DNA of 64,000 nucleotides from UBA1765 sp045629945 (GTDB lineage Bacteria; Fibrobacterota; Fibrobacteria; Fibrobacterales; Fibrobacteraceae): contig JAZQSE010000035.1 in NCBI GenBank assembly GCA_045629945.1, positions 62,001 through 126,000 of the forward strand, read 5' to 3'. The notes beneath the pieces were generated by a model. That model was not told the DNA's origin, ran no database searches, and was given only the letters and a program-made list of their open reading frames with translations. This document shows positions 52,265-59,351 of this stretch, in pieces. Both the position numbers and the translations under genes were made by a program. The first letter of the stretch is position 1. Every line of letters begins with the position of its first letter.

Positions 52265-54138
52265 TACGCCTCTTCTCTTGAATCTTTCAAAACTGTTTGT
52301 ATCCGACGAATCAATTGTTCGTGTTGGCCTTTTACCAATTCATAAAAAGCTTTATCTTCCGGGTGAACTTGTTGGTAATCGTCAAAAATTGCTTGCCCGC
52401 GTTCTTTATCGCGCGTATCGCCAGCAAGGACATTTTCAACCCATTGTTTAGATAAACTACGTAAACGTTTTAACACTTCTGGAACAGTCGCCGGGAGTTC
52501 AATATTTGAAAAACGTTCTTTAAAAACTTCTCCTGGCAAAGAGCGTAAAATTTCTTTAGGAGAAAGTAAAATCATTGAAGAATCTGATTCTACTGCTGTT
52601 AAAACAGATTCAAATAAAAAGCGCTCTAAAAAATTTCTATAAACCTGTAACGCAAATTGGCGGACAGGTTCTCGCATATAATTGCTACCTAAAATATTTA
52701 AATCTTTTCCCGTATAAATTTCTTGGACTGTTACTTCTTGCAATTTCACAAAAGCGTTATAAACAGCTCGCACATTAGATACAGAGAACAAAGAATAAAA
52801 TGCAGAAGAAATAATGTTTTTCCCGCGCTGTGCATACTTTTGCAAATTACGTTCTAAAGCAAATGCATTTTTGCCATAACCAAAACCAGGAACAACTTCA
52901 TTTAAATCTTTTGAAAGTCCATATTTTTCTGGGTTACCTGGGCGAATTAAAGCAAAAGGCAATTCAAGCCGCTGTGGCGAAGTTGTCACACCAGAAGCTA
53001 TCAATAAAAATGGAGAGTTTTTAAAGTTTGCCGGGAATTTTATATTAACCCCTAACCCAAAGAAAGTCCCGATACCTGGGTGAATTTCCTGGTCTGGTTT
53101 TCTGCCAGTGTGGTTACTGCCGACATTAGCACCATAACCGATATTGCCACACCCTTTAGGCCAAAGTGCCGCGATTAAAAGAGAATGGTGGTGTAATTGT
53201 GTTAAAGGCCCGACAAAAGAAGAGGTGACTTCTGCTTCTTCAATATGACAACAATTAGAAACAATCGAAGAAGAAACTAAAGCCATTTTTCCAATTTTTG
53301 TTTTTTTCAAAACCAAAGAATTTTTGACTTGTGCCGCAGAATGAATCATGCAAGATTCTTGCACAATGGAATTCTCAAGAATCACAGAGTCGTAAATACC
53401 TGTTGTCTCTTCAAGAGAACTTAAAACTATAGAACCTCTAATTTTTGAGGCCCCAACGATTCTTGCGTGCGGACCTATCCAGCTATTGCGGACAACACCT
53501 ATATTAGATAGAACAGCTCCAGGGCCAATAAAACCTGAGTGAATTTTAATTTCATTTTGCCATTCATTTAAAATAGCTTCATACTGATTTTGAAAATCTG
53601 TTACAAATAAATTATCTAATTGGTGTTCTAAAAAATTTTGATTTGTATCTGGGTAAACCATCAAATTTCTTGTACCGCATTCATTACCCACAGAAATAGA
53701 TTTCAAAAATTGGAGTTTACCACTTGAAACCAAAGTCCCGACATTCTGAAGGATAGCAAATCGACTGACAAAAACATTTGAAAGCATGGAAACGCGGTAA
53801 ACTAAAGCATTTTCCACAACGCAATTGTGCAAAATAGAATCATAAATGCCTGTAGGAAAAGAAACATCTCCAGGTAAAAGAAGAGTCCCAAAAAATGCAG
53901 GCAAATAAACAGAGCCAATAAAAACAGAACGATAAATGCGTTCTGGCGTGAAATTCCCTTCGACACGAATTTTTGTCCAATCGTCACAACGATTGCCATT
54001 TTTCTCCAAAGATTCAATTTCTACAGGAGTTAAAGGTCGAAAACGCTCTTCGGCGTATTTCGGATTACGCAAATTTTCGGAAAAAACCGATAGATTTGTA
54101 TTTCTAAGGAATTTTTTTAGTTTAAGCAATCGTTGCAT
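52264..54138 (-). CDS. DUF4954 left-handed beta-helix protein
   Basis: The 624-residue protein has many hexapeptide-like turns: GPGAVLSNIGVVRNSWIGPH, ARIVGASKIRGSIVLSSLEE and MIHSAAQVKNSLVLKKTKIG. It also has the family-type opening RPLTPVEIESLEKNGNRCDD followed by WTKI. This matches DUF4954, found in Bacteroidetes-type bacteria and thought to be related to sugar-nucleotide or acyl transferases with a left-handed beta helix. The C-terminal 150 residues are helical. The enzymatic role is unknown. It shares a 27-bp divergent gap with the next gene on the plus strand. Confidence 0.78.
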   Translation of the reverse strand: MQRLLKLKKFLRNTNLSVFSENLRNPKYAEERFRPLTPVEIESLEKNGNRCDDWTKIRVEGNFTPERIYRSVFIGSVYLPAFFGTLLLPGDVSFPTGIYDSILHNCVVENALVYRVSMLSNVFVSRFAILQNVGTLVSSGKLQFLKSISVGNECGTRNLMVYPDTNQNFLEHQLDNLFVTDFQNQYEAILNEWQNEIKIHSGFIGPGAVLSNIGVVRNSWIGPHARIVGASKIRGSIVLSSLEETTGIYDSVILENSIVQESCMIHSAAQVKNSLVLKKTKIGKMALVSSSIVSNCCHIEEAEVTSSFVGPLTQLHHHSLLIAALWPKGCGNIGYGANVGSNHTGRKPDQEIHPGIGTFFGLGVNIKFPANFKNSPFLLIASGVTTSPQRLELPFALIRPGNPEKYGLSKDLNEVVPGFGYGKNAFALERNLQKYAQRGKNIISSAFYSLFSVSNVRAVYNAFVKLQEVTVQEIYTGKDLNILGSNYMREPVRQFALQVYRNFLERFLFESVLTAVESDSSMILLSPKEILRSLPGEVFKERFSNIELPATVPEVLKRLRSLSKQWVENVLAGDTRDKERGQAIFDDYQQVHPEDKAFYELVKGQHEQLIRRIQTVLKDSREEA

Positions 54139-54165
54139 ATTCTAAAAATACCTAAATTCAAGATA

Positions 54166-54600
54166 ATGATACAGGAATATTTTCAACAAAACATAAAAAA
54201 GAAATCTTTTTCTTCTATTGTCGTTTATCCAGCGGATATTTTAGATCAACGTACCCAGGAAGAAATGCTGCGTAGTGAAAAATATAACAGCAGTTTTATT
54301 TATGCAGAAGTTGATTTTAATCTTCTAGATCAGCACATTTTACATGAATCCGATCAGGATTTATTTATCACTATTTTACTGCAAGTTTTGCAAAGTGATA
54401 CGCGAATAACTGACATTATTGGTCTTTTGCCAGATAATCAGGGTTTTGTAGTTCTGATGCCCGAAGCAAAAGAAAAGGCCTGGTTTAGAATAAGACGTTC
54501 CTTTGCAGAAAAGTTAGCAGACAGACCTGATTTATCCAAAATTTTCAAAGAACACGTGCACCCGATTGTTTATCCGATTTGTCTAAAAAAAGAAGTATGA
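54166..54600 (+). CDS. Small protein, possibly degenerate GGDEF-like
   Basis: The 144-residue protein starts at the ATG after a weak upstream stretch (MIQEYFQQNIKKKSFSSIVV). It resembles the fold around GGDEF domains: FIYAEVDFNL, IIGLLPDNQGFVVLMPEAKE and AWFRIRRSFAEKL, which parallels the helix-strand pattern of diguanylate cyclases. No GGDEF motif is visible, so it would be inactive or a ligand-binding relative. It is translationally coupled (ATGA) to the downstream glycosyltransferase and may regulate it. The family is unrecognised. Confidence 0.6.
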   Translation: MIQEYFQQNIKKKSFSSIVVYPADILDQRTQEEMLRSEKYNSSFIYAEVDFNLLDQHILHESDQDLFITILLQVLQSDTRITDIIGLLPDNQGFVVLMPEAKEKAWFRIRRSFAEKLADRPDLSKIFKEHVHPIVYPICLKKEV

Positions 54601-55796
54601 AAATACTTGTAGTAAGCTCTGTATACCCAAGATTTCCAGAAGACTCGGAAGTCCCATGGCTTCGCCGTTCTGTTGCGTGTTTAAAAGAAAAGGGCAATGA
54701 AATAAAAATTTTAGCGCCAGCTTATAAAGGTTTAAAAAGCCACACTATAGATGGCATAGAAGTCAAGCGTTTCCGTTATGCGACAAAAGATTTAGAAATA
54801 CTTACTCATGATGAAGGCGCGCCTTCCAAAATGGCAAACAAACCCTGGCTACAACTTTTAGCAATCCCTTATATCATCAGTGGAATTTTTAAATGCCTTT
54901 CTCTTGCTAGAACATACAAACCAGACATTATACACGCCCATTGGCCGTTCCCACATGGTTTAATAGTTCTTTTTGCCGCTAAACTTTTTAACATTCCTAT
55001 CGTATTAAATTTTCATGGTGCAGAATTACTCTTAATAAAAAAGCACCCTTTTGTTCGCCCTGTTTTATCTTTCTTAATCGGGCAAGCCGATGCCATCTTT
55101 GCAAACAGTTCTTTTACGGCAAAAAAAATCCAGCAAATTCGTTCGTGCCCAGTAGAAATCAGCCCTTATGGAACAACCCTTTCTTCAAAGGCTAGTGGCA
55201 TTTTACACACAATACAAGAAAAATTCAAAATACTTTTTGTCGGGCGACATATTGAAAGAAAGGGAATAACATACCTTTTACAAGCAGCCCAAAAACTCTC
55301 TCCTGAAAAATTTGAAATTCGAATTGTAGGGCAAGGCGATTTAACAAATGCTTTAAAACAAGAAGCCTCTGACATTTCAAACGTTATTTTCACTGGAAAA
55401 CTTTCTCCAGAAGATTTAGAAAAAGAATACCGAGAAGCCAACGTATTTGTTTTGCCTGCAATCATAGATTCTAAAGGCGATACAGAAGGCCTTGGAGTCG
55501 TTTTAATAGAAGCCGTAGAAAACGATTTAGTCTTAGTCGCTTCAAACGTAGGCGGCATTCCAGATGTAGTCATTCACAATCAAACAGGCATACTTGTAAA
55601 CCAAAAAAGTTCTCAAGAATTAGCTGATGCATTTACCACACTTGCTAAAGATCCAGAACTTTGTAATCGTTTAGTGCAAGGTGCAAAAGAACACATTCAA
55701 AAAAATTTCAGCTGGGACGCTATCATTGAAAAGCAATTGACCATATACCAAAAAATTTTAAAAAGAAAAAACTCCCCAGAAAATTCTGAGGAGTAA
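54597..55796 (+). CDS. GT4-family glycosyltransferase
   Basis: The 399-residue GT-B enzyme begins MKILVVSSVYPRFPEDSEVP. Conserved features are PDIIHAHWPFPHGLIVLFAA, VLNFHGAELLLIKKHPFVRP, then ILFVGRHIERKGITYLLQAA, and the donor-binding DTEGLGVVLIEAVENDLVLV with the E-x7-E pattern, followed by GGIPDVVIHNQTGILV. It belongs to GT4 and transfers a sugar from a nucleotide donor to an unknown glycan. It overlaps the preceding small protein. A terminator that serves the convergent ackA gene lies near its stop. Confidence 0.9.
   Translation: MKILVVSSVYPRFPEDSEVPWLRRSVACLKEKGNEIKILAPAYKGLKSHTIDGIEVKRFRYATKDLEILTHDEGAPSKMANKPWLQLLAIPYIISGIFKCLSLARTYKPDIIHAHWPFPHGLIVLFAAKLFNIPIVLNFHGAELLLIKKHPFVRPVLSFLIGQADAIFANSSFTAKKIQQIRSCPVEISPYGTTLSSKASGILHTIQEKFKILFVGRHIERKGITYLLQAAQKLSPEKFEIRIVGQGDLTNALKQEASDISNVIFTGKLSPEDLEKEYREANVFVLPAIIDSKGDTEGLGVVLIEAVENDLVLVASNVGGIPDVVIHNQTGILVNQKSSQELADAFTTLAKDPELCNRLVQGAKEHIQKNFSWDAIIEKQLTIYQKILKRKNSPENSEE
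55765..55794 (-). terminator. Terminator of ackA
   Basis: On the minus strand ACTCCTCAGA pairs with TCTGGGGAGT around a 4-nt loop (one G-T pair), and TTTTTTCTTTTT follows. The stem overlaps the last codons of the convergent glycosyltransferase gene. On the plus strand one pair is a C-A mismatch, so it works best for ackA. Confidence 0.8.
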
Positions 55797-55813
55797 AAAA
55801 CATTTAAAACAAA

Positions 55814-56986
55814 TTAACGAACTAAAGCTTCTGTATCCAAAGCAATTAAAAGTTCTTCATTTGTCGGGATAACCATAGCAAGCGGTGTATGGTCTGAAGA
55901 AATAATCCCGTTAGTATTTTTCCCATTGCAAGAGTTCTTTTCAGTATCTACGCGATAGCCAAGCAACTGCAAATTATGCAAAACCTGTTCACGCACAGCG
56001 GCACTATTTTCACCAATACCACCCGTAAAGACAAGTGCATCAATACGTGGCAACGACATAGCAATACCACCGATACAACGGGAAAGTCTAAAGCAGAAAA
56101 CATCAAGAGCAATTCTTGCACCAGCGTGACCTTCAGAAGCAGCCTTTGTAATGGTTCGCATATCATTACTCAAACCAGAAAGACCAAGAAGTCCGCTTTC
56201 TTTATTAACAAGCTTATCAAGTCTATCGACATCATAACCATATTTCTTAGCCAAGAAGAAAAGAATAGCAGGGTCAATAGAACCAGAGCGAGTTCCCATA
56301 ACAAGGCCATCTAGTGGAGTGAACCCCATTGTCGTATCTACGCATTCGCCATTCAAAATAGCAGAGCAAGAAGAACCGTTACCCAAATGAGCGGTAATCA
56401 AGCAAGTGTCATCAGGATTACGTTCAAGCATACGGCAAGCTTCTGCACTTACAAAGCGATGGGATGTCCCATGGAAACCATAACGGCGGATACCATCTTT
56501 TTCATAATACTCGTAAGGAATACCATACAAGTAAGCCTTAGGAGGCATAGTCTGGTGGAAAGCCGTATCAAACACAGCCACTTGTGGAAGTGTTGGGAAA
56601 ATCTTTTTCGCGCATTCCATACCAGTCGCATGAGCAGGTTCATGAAGAGGCGCAAAAAGCGTAATACTTCTAATGTAATCAATCACTTCTTCAGTCACTT
56701 TTTCGGAACGAATATATTTTCCGCCATGAACCACGCGATGCCCGATAGCTTCAATAGAAGATGTCAAATTTTGATCATCAAGATACTTCTGAACGGCAGA
56801 AACTGCTTCAGCATGAGTCGGGCAATCAAAATTATAATCTTGATTATCGACAGGGCCTTTAGCTTTAAAATGACCATTAACGCCAATATTTTCTACAAGC
56901 CCACTAGAAAGAGCTTCTTTAGAAGCAGTATTGATAACGGCAAATTTAACAGATGAACTACCGCAATTCAAAACAAGAACTAACAT
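55814..56986 (-). CDS. ackA: Acetate kinase
   Basis: The 390-residue protein has acetate kinase signatures: MLVLVLNCGSSSVKFAVINT, then AIGHRVVHGGKYIRSEKVTE, VAVFDTAFHQTMPPKAYLYG, GFHGTSHRFVSAEACRMLER, CLITAHLGNGSSCSAILNGE and RIDALVFTGGIGENSAAVRE. It makes ATP and acetate from acetyl phosphate; acetate is a main product of fermenting fibre degraders. No pta gene is adjacent. It is convergent with the glycosyltransferase gene and has its own terminator. Confidence 0.97.
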   Translation of the reverse strand: MLVLVLNCGSSSVKFAVINTASKEALSSGLVENIGVNGHFKAKGPVDNQDYNFDCPTHAEAVSAVQKYLDDQNLTSSIEAIGHRVVHGGKYIRSEKVTEEVIDYIRSITLFAPLHEPAHATGMECAKKIFPTLPQVAVFDTAFHQTMPPKAYLYGIPYEYYEKDGIRRYGFHGTSHRFVSAEACRMLERNPDDTCLITAHLGNGSSCSAILNGECVDTTMGFTPLDGLVMGTRSGSIDPAILFFLAKKYGYDVDRLDKLVNKESGLLGLSGLSNDMRTITKAASEGHAGARIALDVFCFRLSRCIGGIAMSLPRIDALVFTGGIGENSAAVREQVLHNLQLLGYRVDTEKNSCNGKNTNGIISSDHTPLAMVIPTNEELLIALDTEALVR

Positions 56987-57078
56987 AAAACCTCTTCATC
57001 AAAATTTTTATTTCCAAAAAATAGGCAAATTCTTAAAAGAAAAAAATACACACCTTTTGAAAAAATTAAATTTTGCCC

Positions 57079-57636
57079 ATGTTTAAGCAAATTCGACAAT
57101 TTGATTTGCGAATCACGCAATACTTTGCCCAACACCGCTTTTCGCCCAAAGCAGCGAAATTTTTCCGCTCTTATGTCCGTTTAGGTGATGGCTATGTATG
57201 GGCTTTTGTCATTTTGCTCGTATTATGGATTTATGGCATCCGCGATTTATTAGCGGTTTTAGGGCCTGTCGCTAGTGCCGTATTCACCTGTTTTGCGCTT
57301 TACTGGGGTGTAAAACTTTCCATTCGCCGCGTTCGTCCGTTTGAATTAGTCCCTGAAATCTTAGCCGAAGTCCCGCCACTTGACAAATACAGTTTCCCTT
57401 CTGGCCACACCATGAACAACTTAACCATAGCTTGTGTTGTTTTTCAGGCATTCCCAGAAATCGGGTGGATAATGCTTATTTTGCCATTAACTTGGGGAAT
57501 GCTTCGCGTTTACTTTGGCGTCCACTGGTTTTCAGACATAATTGGCGGCGCCTTATTCGGCGTAATCGCTTATTTCCTTTCTCGCCCGATTTACCAATTT
57601 TCAGTCGAACTCCTTCAATCTTTTTTACAATCTTAA
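57079..57636 (+). CDS. PAP2-family membrane phosphatase
   Basis: The 185-residue protein has several membrane segments and the acid phosphatase signature: KLSIRRVRPFELVPE (K-x6-RP), KYSFPSGHTMNN (PSGH) and RVYFGVHWFSDIIGGALFG (R-x5-H-x3-D). Such proteins dephosphorylate lipid phosphates such as undecaprenyl pyrophosphate or phosphatidylglycerophosphate; the substrate is not determined. The ATG at 57079 is chosen over an in-frame TTG two codons upstream. Confidence 0.9.
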   Translation: MFKQIRQFDLRITQYFAQHRFSPKAAKFFRSYVRLGDGYVWAFVILLVLWIYGIRDLLAVLGPVASAVFTCFALYWGVKLSIRRVRPFELVPEILAEVPPLDKYSFPSGHTMNNLTIACVVFQAFPEIGWIMLILPLTWGMLRVYFGVHWFSDIIGGALFGVIAYFLSRPIYQFSVELLQSFLQS

Positions 57637-58015
57637 TTTTTTAGTGTTCCCCGCGCCTAAAATCGCATGCAAAAAAATCGCGCGCGGGTCGGGCTCTTGC
57701 GTTATCTCGTGCCGGCACAATTTATCTTGCACTTTTCTTGATTTTAAATTATGTCCACCGCACTCGTAACGACAAGAACTTTGCTAATCTGCAAGCCTTA
57801 TTGCAAGGGAACAATAAATAGCTAGCAACTTTTCTTTGCTAGTAAAAGTGCCGGCACTCGTCCGTTCAGCCTCGCGACAAGTCGCGAGTCCGAACCCTAA
57901 CGGGCTTTCCATCCCTAACACACTTGTCGCAAGTTTTTTGTCATTGCGATGGAACGTAGTGACAGAAGCAATCTCTTTGCCCCGCTACTTGATCGTAGTT
58001 CTTGCTCTCAAGCTC

Positions 58016-58057
58016 CTTGTCATTGCGAGACGTGTAGAATACACGGCGTGGCAATCT
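58016..58057 (-). repeat. REP-like hairpin element, exact copy of 7181-7222
   Basis: CTTGTCATTGCGAGACGTGT begins this 42-nt unit; its reverse complement is identical to 7181-7222, about 51 kb away. It folds as CGTGT-AGAAT-ACACG. Confidence 0.85.
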
Positions 58058-58093
58058 CCTCACCAACAGATAGCCACATCGTCTAAAAAATAC

Positions 58094-58121
58094 TTGACGC
58101 CACTTATAGTATAAGTATATA
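58094..58121 (+). promoter_or_regulatory. Possible promoter for the small-ORF cassettes
   Basis: TTGACG (58094-58099) is followed by TATATA (58116-58121), spacing 16. It points towards the small ORFs beginning at 58248. Support is by consensus match only. Confidence 0.4.
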
Positions 58122-58133
58122 TTACAAAGTAGA

Positions 58134-58168
58134 TTTTAATAGTTTTCGCTAGGAACTTAATTGAAACT
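58134..58168 (+). repeat. Short repeat bracketing small ORFs, copy 1
   Basis: Begins TTTTAATAGTTTTCGCTAGG and continues AACTTAATTGAAACT. Related copies lie at 58779-58812 and 59115-59147, sharing TAGAACTTAATTGAAAC-like cores. Confidence 0.6.
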
Positions 58169-58247
58169 AAAAAATCTGCAATGCTGTAGATTTGCCTCAA
58201 TCACAGCATCTACACAAGAGGATTTGAATAAAAAGATAGAGGAATTT

Positions 58248-58430
58248 ATGTACTATATTGAATTCTACATCAATGGCAACTCCAGCCACAAGGACACTGC
58301 TTGCACGCCGTGCAGCAACGTAGATGATGCAAAAAAATGGGTGCTCCAGAATCGCTATCCTGGCTGTACAATTAATATTTGTAGAACTCAGGCGTCATCC
58401 GCAGGAAAACCTTCCTGGTTTAAAGGCTAG
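58248..58430 (+). CDS. Small hypothetical protein A
   Basis: A 60-residue protein starting at an ATG preceded by GATAGAGGAA. It has four cysteines (DTACTPCSN, YPGCTINICRT) that could bind a metal or form disulfides, and no signal peptide. A TTG 29 codons upstream would give an 89-residue form. A hairpin ACCCG/CGGGT lies after the stop. I know no family. It is the first of three tiny same-strand genes with strong ribosome-binding sites. Confidence 0.55.
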   Translation: MYYIEFYINGNSSHKDTACTPCSNVDDAKKWVLQNRYPGCTINICRTQASSAGKPSWFKG

Positions 58431-58490
58431 ACTTTAAGAATTACCCGGTTTAGATAAAACGGGTATTTTAAAATTAGCGCTGGAGGAAGT

Positions 58491-58754
58491 ATGGCAAAGA
58501 AAAGATTTGTAGGAAAGTATGAGACAATACTAGACCACAACCCAACACCAGAAGAATTTGAAGAAATCGTTGGTGTAGATTGGGAAGATAGACTTGAGTT
58601 TATTCAAATTATGAACACTATGACGCCTCACGCAGGATGGATTGATATTTCTTTTTTATATGAGAAAAGAGGTGATTTAGAAATGGCTAAAAAATATGAT
58701 AAACCTTTGCCCCAATGGGAATTGAATAGACAAATTATTGATGAAGTTTATTGA
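58491..58754 (+). CDS. Small hypothetical protein B
   Basis: An 87-residue acidic protein behind a strong GGAGGAA site. It looks like a soluble helical domain (HNPTPEEFEEIVGVDWEDRL, DISFLYEKRGDLEMAKKYDK). The TPR-like last half is suggestive only. No homologue is recognised. It is bracketed by the short repeats at 58134 and 58779 together with protein A. Confidence 0.65.
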   Translation: MAKKRFVGKYETILDHNPTPEEFEEIVGVDWEDRLEFIQIMNTMTPHAGWIDISFLYEKRGDLEMAKKYDKPLPQWELNRQIIDEVY

Positions 58755-58778
58755 TAAATTAATCTAATAGCCATTCAG

Positions 58779-58812
58779 TTTTAATGGAATCCACCAGAAC
58801 TTACTTAAAACA
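58779..58812 (+). repeat. Short repeat bracketing small ORFs, copy 2
   Basis: TTTTAATGGAATCCACCAGA then ACTTACTTAAAACA; the most diverged copy. It overlaps a small AGAACTT/AAGTTCT hairpin and precedes protein C. Confidence 0.5.
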
Positions 58813-58878
58813 AAAGTTCTTTTGAAGGGAAAATATGTTAGTTACACAATTTTAAATGACTAACCTTGGAGGAAAAAT

Positions 58879-59097
58879 ATGGATATGACATTTGAGGAAG
58901 TGTTAGAATTTGCAAAAAAACACCCACCTCCTAAGAATGGGATTGATTTTAAACCAGAGTTTAAATGGTTGGGGATAGGTTATAATATAGCAGCCTTCAA
59001 ATGGAATAAAAGACATCCTGATGACCCTGTTCCTTACATCCCTAGATTAGATGAAAAAGGGTTAAAAGAATTAGAAAAAGAAGTGAATAGCTTGTAA
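58879..59097 (+). CDS. Small hypothetical protein C
   Basis: A 72-residue protein behind GGAGGAAAAAT. It is mixed helix and loop with proline turns (HPPPKNGIDFKPEFKWLGIG, RHPDDPVPYIPRLDEKG) and ends in a short helix. No family is recognised. It stands alone between short-repeat copies 2 and 3. Confidence 0.65.
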   Translation: MDMTFEEVLEFAKKHPPPKNGIDFKPEFKWLGIGYNIAAFKWNKRHPDDPVPYIPRLDEKGLKELEKEVNSL

Positions 59098-59114
59098 AAT
59101 AAAAATTTTTGAGC

Positions 59115-59147
59115 TTTTATGGAGTTTACTAGAACTTAATTGAAACT
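59115..59147 (+). repeat. Short repeat bracketing small ORFs, copy 3
   Basis: TTTTATGGAGTTTACTAGAA then CTTAATTGAAACT. Its second half equals that of copy 1 apart from one missing G. Confidence 0.6.
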
Positions 59148-59195
59148 CATCGGTGAAAGTCTCTAAAAATCCAATTAAGCTTGCTTTGCGTTAGG

Positions 59196-59293
59196 GGGCG
59201 TTGCACGGATGTGGCGAGACGCGTAAGCGGCTCGATGAGCCGAGCGGGCGTAGGCGAGCAGCACCCGACCTAGCCGTAGGCTAGGGAACGCCC
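59196..59293 (+). repeat. GC-rich 98-nt structured element
   Basis: The element is bounded by GGGCGTT and AACGCCC (inverted). Inside are two perfect hairpins: CGGCTC-GAT-GAGCCG (59228-59242) and CCTAGCC-GTA-GGCTAGG (59269-59285). It is much richer in GC than its surroundings. It may be a mobile repeat or a structured RNA. Confidence 0.65.
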
Positions 59294-59295
59294 AT

Positions 59296-59328
59296 AAAAA
59301 AAGTGCCACCAAATAAGTGACACTTTTT
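59296..59328 (-). terminator. Terminator of the cadherin-like protein gene
   Basis: AAAAAGTG (59298-59305) pairs with CACTTTTT (59321-59328), with CAC/GTG extending the stem past one mismatch. On the minus strand it follows the 1038-residue gene and is trailed by T residues. Confidence 0.75.
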
Positions 59329-59351
59329 ATAAGATTCTTTCTGAAAATTTT

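Larger units (their letters stand above)
57637..58133. repeat. Gene-free repeat-rich stretch
   Basis: No real gene is visible. The stretch contains GC-rich palindromic segments (CTCGCGAC-AAG-TCGCGAG near 57872-57888) and a GTCATTGCGATGGAACGTAG unit at 57939, and it contains the exact 42-nt REP-like copy at 58016-58057. A 92-codon open frame across it translates repeats and is not a gene. Near the end is a promoter-like TTGACG (58094) with TATATA 16 nt on, facing the small ORFs. Confidence 0.8.

Noticed and set aside
57836..58114. 92-codon plus-strand open frame
   Set aside because: It crosses repeat units including the REP-like copy and reads as repeat-derived sequence.
58134..59293. Classic integron attC sites
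   Set aside because: The short repeats lack the GTTRRRY/RYYYAAC core pair and no integrase gene is in the window.
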